From Oscillospiraceae bacterium (lineage in GTDB: Bacteria > Bacillota > Clostridia > Oscillospirales > Acutalibacteraceae): a stretch of 11,560 nt of DNA. The notes below the pieces were generated by a model. The model searched no databases and was not told where the DNA came from. It saw only the letters and a program-made list of their open reading frames with translations. Where the stretch lies: NCBI GenBank assembly GCA_031262125.1, contig JAISII010000174.1, positions 1 through 11,560 of the forward strand, in the 5' to 3' direction. The position numbers and the translations under genes were made by a program. This document shows positions 6,377 through 11,560 of the stretch, in pieces (positions within the stretch are counted from its first letter, which is position 1; every line of letters begins with the position of its first letter).

Positions 6377-6392
6377 GCAAAAACTTTAGTTT

Positions 6393-6407
6393 ACAGCTTA
6401 AAGCTGT
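6393..6407. other. Short palindrome after sigE
   Basis: ACAGCTT-A-AAGCTGT is a perfect 15-bp palindrome 17 bp after the sigE stop. There is no T-run after it. It could be an mRNA 3' structure or simply chance; the real terminator follows at 6436. Confidence 0.3.
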
Positions 6408-6435
6408 GTTAAAATAAAATAATGCACACAAAAAA

Positions 6436-6477
6436 CAGCTGCCCCTTTGGTTAGTGTTAGAACCAAAGAGGCAGCTG
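6436..6477. terminator. Bidirectional terminator between sigE and amylase
   Basis: A 17-bp stem (6436-6452 with 6461-6477, one mismatch) closes an 8-nt loop. On the minus strand it is followed directly by TTTTTT, making an excellent terminator for the amylase gene. On the plus strand it is followed by TTTAATTTATTTTT, a weaker but usable tail for the spoIIGA-sigE operon. Its position between two converging genes fits both roles. Confidence 0.85.
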
Positions 6478-6548
6478 CTTTAATTTATTTTTAGAGTTGG
6501 AAGTAATCTGATTAAAACTTTTTTATCGCTTACATTAAAGCAGTGCAA

Positions 6549-8798
6549 TTATTTTAAATAAGTGCCTGTGTCGCCGATTTTGCCCGAAATGCCGCTGTAG
6601 CCGTTGCTGCTGAGTACGAACACACGCATATTGCCTTGCCCGGGTGAGGCTATTGAAAGCGAACCGCCGCTAACATTTTGGGATGCACCAGTTACTGCGT
6701 CAATATATGTGCCGTTCGGTATGCCGCTAAACGATGCACCGTCGCTTATTGCAACGCATACAAAGCTTTTTTTGCCTGTTTGCGGGTCGGTGTAGCCACG
6801 CTTAAATGCCATATTGCCGGTAACATTTTGTACGCTGTATTGCCCTTTTTGCAGAGCGGGGACAGCACGGCGAATTAGGTTTAGCTTTTGCAAATGCTTT
6901 GCAAGCGGGGCGTTAAGTGTGTTTGCAACAGTGCCCGAAGCCGTGTATTGTGCAAAATCGGTTGCAGTTACATTGCCTTCAAGATAATCGCCGAAATAGG
7001 CACGCCCGGTTTGCTCCAGCGGAGAGTTTGGACCAACGTCGATTGGAACATCTTTTTTAAATTCAACTTCGCTGCCGTAATAAATACAGGGGATTCCACG
7101 GAAAGTGAAAATTAAGTTCAGGTTCTCTGCCCAAGCTTGTGTGCCGCCCGCAAAGCGTGTTTTTTCCTGCCCGTCGGGGCCGTAATCGTGAGAATCAACA
7201 TAAGTAACCAAATAGGTAGAATTGTTAAAATATCTATCCTCACTCAAACCTGAATGGAAAGCATCTGAAGCATTTCTAAAACTCCAGTGCATTAAAAAAT
7301 CAATGGTAGAAGTACCGTTGCTTTGGCTGTGGTCGGGGGTATGGTACTCGTTACCGTTTAAAAAGGCGTTGTCGCTTGTTTTAGGCGAAGATGGTGAAGT
7401 GTACTGTGCAAAGTGTGAACTTGCGTTATCAAGGTTTGCCTGCCAATTTGTTTTGCTCCAGTTAGATGTCCAGTTGCCGCTTTCTTTCCAAGTATAGAAC
7501 GGGCAAGAAATAGCTTGCACGCCTTCATTCCAAACGTCACGGTATCTTGCACACACCTCGCCGAAGAGGAAGAAGTTTTCAACCGCCGTATAAAGAGGGA
7601 AGTAAGCTGAGTTAAGTGTCCAGCGGCTAAGGTGCTTTGCAGTGTCCAACCTAAAGCCGTCAACACCCATATTAACATAGTTCATATAGCTGTCGTTAAG
7701 ATAATCGGCAACAGCTTGGTTTTCGGTGTTAATATCAACGCAGTCGCCGTGTATTTGCCCTGTTTGAATATCGTAGCCTTGCCAACTCAGAGCACCTGTA
7801 TGATGATAATAATTATTGGTGTCGTGGTTTTTGCCGTCGGTGTTTTTCATAATTGCAAGTCTTGCTCCATACTGCTGGTCATCATTCATAGAATCATAAT
7901 TAGGGTATGCCGCTTTAAGTTTAGAATCGTCAGCATATTCCATACTGGTTATTGAACCAAGGTCTTCCACATTGTTATAAACTTTTTTGAACATAGGGGC
8001 TAAAAAGCTTTCGCCAAAATTGCCCGTATGGTTCCACACAACGTCTTGAACTATTTTCATACCCTTTTCGTGTACGGCGTCAATCAAGTCTTGGTACGTT
8101 GCACCGCTGCTTTCATATCGCACATCCACGGTCGAAAAATCCATCGCATGGTACCCATGGTAATCGTAACCCGAGGCATTGGTTACAACCGGGGTTACCC
8201 AAATAGCACTAAAGCCCAACGCCTTAATATAGTCCAGCTTGTCAATCAGCCCTTTAAAATCGCCACGCCAAGCGGGGTCGCTGTCGGGGTTGCCGGCCTT
8301 GCTGTCATCCCAGCAATGCACGTTGTTGCCTGTGTCGCCGTCATAAAAGCGGGTTGTCATAATAAAATAAATACTGTCTTCACGCATATCGGTGCGTTCA
8401 ACTGCTGCAACCGTGCCGGGTTTTGCGGCTGTCCAGCGGTTGTTTTTGTACCACCATTCGCCCGTGTTGCGGGTAAGCTCGGCACTTTGCACACCGTTTT
8501 TAACAAACAGCATATTAATTTTGGTCGAGCTTGCAAACGTGTATTTGTACCAGTTTTCGCCCTCCGCTTGCATAGCTTTACCGGGATAGGCGGTCTCAAG
8601 GTTAGTGGGCAAAGCGTTCCAATAATAAATAGTCGGTGCACCGCCCTCGCAATAATAATGCACGGTTATGCCTGCCGCACCAATTGCTGATTCGTTTATG
8701 GTTGCCGCATTAAAGTTTGCAGCAAAGCCGCTTAACACAATCATCAGTACCAGCACAAAGGCAATACGCTTTTTGAATTTTTGCGTTTTCAAAATCAT
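6549..8798 (-). CDS. Secreted GH13 alpha-amylase with CBM26-like module
   Basis: Endo-acting starch hydrolase (alpha-1,4 linkages), exported. It has 749 residues from the chosen start. A signal peptide spans 1 to about 31 (basic KTQKFKKR, hydrophobic core, AANFNAA cleavage region). A starch-binding module of CBM26 type follows at about 44-127 (IYYWNALP, YPGKAM, NWYKYTF). The GH13 TIM barrel starts near 142 (SIYFIMTTRFYDGD). Catalytic regions: DVVWNH 252-257 (region I), GFRLDTAKH 381-389 with nucleophile Asp385, FGEV 412-415 with acid/base Glu414, and VDSHD 534-538 with Asp538. A beta-sandwich C domain ends the protein; there is no sortase motif, SLH or dockerin, so it is probably free. GGGAGG (8810-8815, minus strand) lies 11 nt before ATG 8798; an ATG at 8825 has no ribosome binding site and would put nine polar residues before the signal peptide. 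Confidence 0.93.
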   Translation of the reverse strand: MILKTQKFKKRIAFVLVLMIVLSGFAANFNAATINESAIGAAGITVHYYCEGGAPTIYYWNALPTNLETAYPGKAMQAEGENWYKYTFASSTKINMLFVKNGVQSAELTRNTGEWWYKNNRWTAAKPGTVAAVERTDMREDSIYFIMTTRFYDGDTGNNVHCWDDSKAGNPDSDPAWRGDFKGLIDKLDYIKALGFSAIWVTPVVTNASGYDYHGYHAMDFSTVDVRYESSGATYQDLIDAVHEKGMKIVQDVVWNHTGNFGESFLAPMFKKVYNNVEDLGSITSMEYADDSKLKAAYPNYDSMNDDQQYGARLAIMKNTDGKNHDTNNYYHHTGALSWQGYDIQTGQIHGDCVDINTENQAVADYLNDSYMNYVNMGVDGFRLDTAKHLSRWTLNSAYFPLYTAVENFFLFGEVCARYRDVWNEGVQAISCPFYTWKESGNWTSNWSKTNWQANLDNASSHFAQYTSPSSPKTSDNAFLNGNEYHTPDHSQSNGTSTIDFLMHWSFRNASDAFHSGLSEDRYFNNSTYLVTYVDSHDYGPDGQEKTRFAGGTQAWAENLNLIFTFRGIPCIYYGSEVEFKKDVPIDVGPNSPLEQTGRAYFGDYLEGNVTATDFAQYTASGTVANTLNAPLAKHLQKLNLIRRAVPALQKGQYSVQNVTGNMAFKRGYTDPQTGKKSFVCVAISDGASFSGIPNGTYIDAVTGASQNVSGGSLSIASPGQGNMRVFVLSSNGYSGISGKIGDTGTYLK

Positions 8799-8840
8799 CT
8801 CTGCTATAACCTCCCGCTTAAACATATTTTACTACTACAA

Positions 8841-8887
8841 ATTATAGATAATCACAAAACACTTATAATTACATTGTAGAATTATAA
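8841..8887 (-). promoter_or_regulatory. Amylase promoter region with 8-bp inverted repeat
   Basis: On the minus strand two TATAAT boxes are present, at 8846-8841 and 8886-8881. A perfect inverted repeat, TTATAATT (8863-8870) and AATTATAA (8880-8887) with a 9-bp centre, lies where the -35 region of the proximal box should be. No good -35 hexamer accompanies either box. This suggests regulated, perhaps activator-dependent, transcription, but the choice of -10 box is not certain. I saw no convincing CcpA cre site. Confidence 0.4.
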
Positions 8888-8996
8888 CCTATCGGCAGTG
8901 CCAAAGTTTAGCCTCTGTTTTTGTTGCTTTTTCACAATTTTTTGCTATGTTTTAAAAAGTTATTGCGTTTTTTTGAACTCTCTGTGAACACTGCAG

Positions 8997-9051
8997 TTTT
9001 GCAAGTATTCTAAATTTGCAAACAATCTGCAAAAATAACCGCAAATTTGCG
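8997..9051. repeat. Cluster of TTTGCA/TGCAAA palindromic words
   Basis: TTTTGCAA (8997-9004), TTTGCAAA (9015-9022), CTGCAAAA (9028-9035 region) and CGCAAATTTGCG (9040-9051, a perfect 12-bp palindrome) follow one another in 55 bp, ending 7 bp before the -35 box of the rightward promoter. The rest of the 8826-9058 intergenic stretch shows no open reading frame or RNA gene that I can support. Confidence 0.35.
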
Positions 9052-9058
9052 AAAATTC

Positions 9059-9087
9059 TTGCCATCTTTATTGTGTTGTGATATACT
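9059..9087 (+). promoter_or_regulatory. Predicted sigma-A promoter of the membrane protein gene
   Basis: TTGCCA (9059-9064) and TATACT (9082-9087) are 17 bp apart, with a TGa extended -10. Transcription would start near 9094, just before the hairpin-rich leader at 9102-9194. Confidence 0.65.
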
Positions 9088-9101
9088 TATATTTATATAA
9101 A

Positions 9102-9194
9102 GCGGCGTAGCCGCAACTTGCAAAATGTTTCATTTTGCAAAGAGGAGCAACCAACCGTAAAGCGTAGCTTTTTGTGCTTGCACAAAAACAAGCT
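9102..9194 (+). repeat. Hairpin-rich leader element
   Basis: Four hairpins follow each other: GCGGC-GTA-GCCGC (9102-9114), TTGCAAAATG-TTT-CATTTTGCAA (9118-9140, 10-bp stem), AAAGC-GTA-GCTTT (9159-9171) and TTTTTGTG-CTTG-CACAAAAA (9169-9188, extendable to 9167-9194 through AGCTT/AAGCT with a bulge). The last two overlap and are mutually exclusive in part. GCAAC (9147-9151) could also pair with GTTGC (9206-9210). It has no coding potential. It is either a transcribed cis-regulatory leader or an inserted repeat of the same general style as 1851-2001; I recognise no named riboswitch. Confidence 0.5.
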
Positions 9195-9230
9195 CAAAAG
9201 GGCGTGTTGCGACGAAAGTAGGAAATTATA

Positions 9231-9794
9231 ATGAAAATCAAATTTTGGGTTTTGGTTGCAATAGTTGCCGCATTGGTGTCGGCAGACGTAATTTCCACAT
9301 ATATCAACACCCCCGACCTTGCACTGGAGGTTAACCCCTTGGTTGCAGAGCTTGGTTTGGGTTGGGTTGCCTTGCTTGTTGCCAATGCGATTTCTTTAGG
9401 GCTGCAAATTTGTTTGTTTTATTATGCTTGTGTTAAATATAAAACCCGCTTTTTTGATGTAAACACCGAGCGTGAATACGTTTCGCAGCTGCTTTATAAC
9501 CGCCCCGATAAATTTAAATGGTGCTTTTATAAAACACCAAAAAACTGGCAGCCCATTTATGCAATGTTTGCTTACTGTTTGTCAGGTTCGCTTTTAGCTT
9601 CCCGGGCGTCGGTCGTATTGGGTTGGGTTGCGTATTCGCTCAATTTTCAAGGGTTTGAGGTTATTGCTCGGTTTATCCCGTTCGGCAGGTTAGATGTTAT
9701 TGTTACTCTAATTACTTTTATAGTTTTAATTTTTGCGTGGTTTAAAAAAGAGTATAGGAAGTCGAACCACCCCAAAAACCAACAAAATTTTTAA
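9231..9794 (+). CDS. Small multi-pass membrane protein, DUF5658-like
   Basis: A 187-residue protein with about four membrane segments (near 4-24, 43-66, 107-136 and 153-171). Asp19, Thr23 and EVNP at 33-36 form a pattern (D-x3-T, then E-x-NP just before the second helix) that recalls the DUF5658 family of uncharacterised membrane proteins; this is a resemblance from memory, not a search result. The loop at 70-105 is basic and aromatic, and the C-terminus (171-187) is charged, so both probably lie in the cytosol. AGGA about 8 nt before the ATG supports the start. It is transcribed from its own strong promoter and structured leader, divergently from the amylase. Function unknown; nothing ties it to the purine genes downstream except orientation. 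Confidence 0.75.
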   Translation: MKIKFWVLVAIVAALVSADVISTYINTPDLALEVNPLVAELGLGWVALLVANAISLGLQICLFYYACVKYKTRFFDVNTEREYVSQLLYNRPDKFKWCFYKTPKNWQPIYAMFAYCLSGSLLASRASVVLGWVAYSLNFQGFEVIARFIPFGRLDVIVTLITFIVLIFAWFKKEYRKSNHPKNQQNF

Positions 9795-9821
9795 AATAAT
9801 GCCCAAAGCGAACAATACCGC

Positions 9822-9850
9822 TTGAAAAAATTAAATATATATGTTAAAAT
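9822..9850 (+). promoter_or_regulatory. Predicted sigma-A promoter of purC
   Basis: TTGAAA (9822-9827) and TAAAAT (9845-9850) are 17 bp apart, with a TGt extended -10. The start of transcription would be near 9857, inside the hairpin at 9849-9878. No PurR box or purine riboswitch fold was recognised in the leader. Confidence 0.6.
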
Positions 9851-9878
9851 AAAGTCTCGTGTTGTCATGGGGCTTTAT
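9849..9878 (+). terminator. Hairpin between the membrane protein gene and purC
   Basis: Thirteen consecutive pairs (three of them G-U) form between 9849-9861 and 9866-9878 with loop TTGT, followed by TTATTGTTTTTAATT. It works only as plus-strand RNA because of the wobble pairs. It most likely ends transcription of the gene at 9231, although it overlaps the purC promoter. Confidence 0.55.
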
Positions 9879-9933
9879 TTATTGTTTTTAATTAAAATTT
9901 TATATTATTTTTTACAGCGGAGGATTTTCAAAA

Positions 9934-10641
9934 ATGGTGAACAAAACAGAATTGATGTACGAGGGCAAGGCAAAAAAAGTCTATGCGACCGATAATGCTG
10001 ATTATTGCATAGTATCTTACAAAGACGATGCAACAGCCTTTAACGGCGAGAAAAAGGGCACAATTGTGGGCAAGGGCGTTGTTAACAACCGCATGAGCAA
10101 CTTTATGTTTAAGCTGCTGGAGAGCAAAGGTATTAAAACCGACTTTGTAGAAGAGATTAATGAGCGTGAAACAGTGCTTAAAAAGGTAGAAATTGTTCCG
10201 CTGGAGGTAATTGTACGCAACAAAGCCGCAGGCAGCCTTGCAAAAAGGCTGGGGCTGGATGAGGGCGTGCCGATGAAAACCCCCGTGCTTGAGTTTTGCT
10301 ATAAAAACGACGATTTGGGCGACCCGATGATTAACGATTACCATATTCTTGCAGTCGAGCTTGCCACAAAGGAAGAGATTGAAACAATCTCGGAAATGGC
10401 ACTTAAAATAAACGAGCTTATGCTTGAGTTTTTTAAAACCCTTAACGTAGATTTGGTTGATTTTAAGATTGAGTTCGGTCGCTGCAAAGGCGAAATCTTG
10501 CTGGCGGATGAAATTTCGCCAGACACTTGCCGCTTTTGGGATGTTAACACAGGCGAAAAGCTGGACAAGGACCGTTTTAGAAGAGATATGGGCGGAGTTG
10601 AAGAAGCCTACGCCGAAATGATGAACAGGCTGGGGCTTTAA
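9934..10641 (+). CDS. purC: Phosphoribosylaminoimidazole-succinocarboxamide synthase
   Basis: SAICAR synthetase: joins CAIR and L-aspartate with ATP hydrolysis, a step of de novo IMP synthesis, in the cytosol. The 235 residues are the usual bacterial length. Motifs: YEGKAKKVY at 9-17 (ATP-binding loop), EVIVRNKAAGS at 91-101, LVDFKIEFG at 174-182 and LADEISPDTCRFWD at 190-203, the two latter being family signatures near the substrate site. GGAGG at 9919-9923 lies 10 nt before ATG 9934. purF follows after 165 bp. In many Clostridia purE precedes purC; here the preceding gene is an unrelated membrane protein, so purE must be elsewhere or absent. Confidence 0.97.
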   Translation: MVNKTELMYEGKAKKVYATDNADYCIVSYKDDATAFNGEKKGTIVGKGVVNNRMSNFMFKLLESKGIKTDFVEEINERETVLKKVEIVPLEVIVRNKAAGSLAKRLGLDEGVPMKTPVLEFCYKNDDLGDPMINDYHILAVELATKEEIETISEMALKINELMLEFFKTLNVDLVDFKIEFGRCKGEILLADEISPDTCRFWDVNTGEKLDKDRFRRDMGGVEEAYAEMMNRLGL

Positions 10642-10643
10642 AT

Positions 10644-10735
10644 TTTAAGTAAAATATTCAGCAGATATTTTATTAGATTTAAGAAATATTTTAAATAAAA
10701 TGTTAAGTAATATTTTAAGAATAATTTTACTTAAA
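10644..10735. repeat. 12-bp inverted repeat in the purC-purF gap
   Basis: TTTAAGTAAAAT (10644-10655) and ATTTTACTTAAA (10724-10735) are perfect reverse complements about 68 bp apart, within a very AT-rich 165-bp gap that also contains repeated AATATTTTAA words. The gap has no intrinsic terminator, so purC and purF may still be co-transcribed. The arms could pair in the mRNA or bind a protein. Confidence 0.4.
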
Positions 10736-10806
10736 CTATGCAGCAGCTTGGTAAATTAAAACTATAGGAAAATATATTAAAAAAAGCAAGCAAAGGGGTG
10801 CAATTT

Positions 10807-11560
10807 TTGTCTAACCGAAAAGAAGAATGCGGCGTTTTCGGCATATATTCAAATACTTCTTCCGACGCCCCAAGCGATGCAGCGTATGCCTGCTATAATG
10901 GGCTGCTTGCTTTGCAGCACCGAGGGCAGGAAAGCTGTGGAATTGCCGTCAGCGACAGCGGCGTTTTAGATTATTATAAAAATATGGGGCTTGTCAGCGA
11001 AGTTTTTAACAACAAGGTTTTAAACAAGCTTACAGGTCAAATGGCTATTTCTCATGTGCGGTATTCCACAGCCGGCAGCTCGGTGAGGGAAAATGCACAG
11101 CCGTTGTGCCTGCGTTATATTAAAGGCGTGTTCTCAATTGCTCATAACGGCAACCTTACCAACGCTTTTGAAATTAAACAAGAGCTTGAACGCCGTGGTG
11201 CTATCTTTCAAACAACAATCGACAGCGAGGTTATAGCTTACCTTATCGCCCGTGAGCGAATTAAAACACACTCGATAGAAGAAGCCGTAGAAAAAACTAT
11301 GTTCAGCATAAAGGGTGCATATTCGCTGCTGGTTATGAGCCCGCGAAAAATTATTGCCGCCCGCGACCCTAACGGGTTTAGACCCCTTTGTATGGGCAAA
11401 ATTGGCGATTCGGTGGTTTTTGCAAGCGAGTCGGCTGCGTTGGATGCCGTTGGTGCAGATTTTGTGCGAGATGTAGAGCCGGGCGAAATTGTAGTGGTTG
11501 ACCATAACGGCATAAAAAGCATTAAAACCCATTGCGGGGGCAAACGGTCGGTTTGCGTTT
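10807..11560 (+). CDS. purF: Amidophosphoribosyltransferase (5' part, runs off the window)
   Basis: Transfers the amide nitrogen of glutamine to PRPP, giving phosphoribosylamine, the first committed step of purine synthesis. The visible 251 codons cover the N-terminal glutamine amidotransferase (class II, Ntn) domain and the start of the link to the PRTase domain. Cys8 in EECGVFGIY is the expected N-terminal nucleophile after removal of a seven-residue propeptide, so this is the self-processing B. subtilis-type enzyme. Further landmarks are LQHRGQES near 36-43, HVRYSTAGSS near 83-92, HNGNLTN near 116-122 and DSEVIA near 139-144. The start is TTG at 10807 with AAGGGGTG ending 6 nt upstream. 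The frame stays open to the last base. Feedback inhibition by nucleotides is expected from the family. Confidence 0.95.
   Translation, partial: MSNRKEECGVFGIYSNTSSDAPSDAAYACYNGLLALQHRGQESCGIAVSDSGVLDYYKNMGLVSEVFNNKVLNKLTGQMAISHVRYSTAGSSVRENAQPLCLRYIKGVFSIAHNGNLTNAFEIKQELERRGAIFQTTIDSEVIAYLIARERIKTHSIEEAVEKTMFSIKGAYSLLVMSPRKIIAARDPNGFRPLCMGKIGDSVVFASESAALDAVGADFVRDVEPGEIVVVDHNGIKSIKTHCGGKRSVCV

Noticed and set aside
8028..8690. A 220-codon open frame on the plus strand opposite the amylase
   Set aside because: The amylase on the other strand has complete catalytic motifs and a signal peptide; this frame shows no domain and is explained as antisense shadow.
9102..9194. tRNA or small structured RNA gene
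   Set aside because: The stem pattern does not give a cloverleaf or a known ncRNA core, and the element is followed directly by a gene with its own ribosome binding site, so a leader or repeat is more likely.
9807..9824. AAGCG/CGCTT hairpin as terminator of the membrane protein gene
   Set aside because: Five base pairs followed by GAAAAAATT rather than a T-run; the hairpin at 9849-9878 is a much better candidate.
9934..10016. A purine riboswitch or PurR box before or in purC
   Set aside because: I looked for the conserved purine riboswitch core and for paired CCGAA/TTCGG PurBoxes upstream of 9934 and found neither.

Overview
The window reads as chromosomal DNA of an anaerobic, endospore-forming Firmicute, most likely a gut or rumen member of the Clostridia (Oscillospiraceae/Ruminococcaceae type). 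The reasons are a spoIIGA-sigE pair, a type III pantothenate kinase, an ECF-type vitamin transporter S component, a secreted starch-degrading GH13 enzyme, AT-rich intergenic DNA with GGAGG-type ribosome binding sites, and hairpin-rich intergenic elements of the kind common in gut Clostridia. Species cannot be named from the sequence alone.

Layout. 1-1759 (+): coaX, then a putative vitamin (probably pantothenate) ECF S component, together a short cofactor module. 1760-2047: a promoter followed by a palindromic, MITE-like element that forms the leader of the next gene. 2048-4648 (+): pfkA and, 45 bp downstream, a 528-residue MORN-repeat protein with an unrecognised N-terminal domain; a good intrinsic terminator closes this unit. 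4774-6376 (+): the sporulation operon spoIIGA-sigE behind a promoter with an overlong spacer. 6436-6477: a bidirectional terminator shared with the convergent gene. 6549-8798 (-): a secreted alpha-amylase with a CBM26-like starch-binding module. 8799-9230: a divergent regulatory region with palindromes, a strong promoter and a second hairpin-rich leader. 9231-9794 (+): a small multi-pass membrane protein resembling DUF5658. 9934 to the end (+): purC and the 5' part of purF, the start of a purine biosynthesis cluster.

How the genes work together. CoaX makes 4'-phosphopantothenate, and the neighbouring transporter probably brings in its substrate. SpoIIGA is the membrane protease that removes the pro-sequence of SigE, the first mother-cell sigma factor. 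The amylase degrades external starch, and the sugars enter glycolysis where PfkA acts; that link is metabolic logic, not demonstrated co-regulation. PurC and PurF are steps of de novo IMP synthesis.

No unmistakably new multi-gene system is visible. The points most worth a second look are the MORN protein next to the sporulation operon, the two promoter-proximal leaders built from triplet-loop hairpins (1851-2001 and 9102-9194), the 17-bp perfect palindrome before the transporter gene, the 21-bp-spacer spoIIGA promoter, the absence of sigG after sigE, and the inverted repeat where a -35 box would be expected for the amylase gene.
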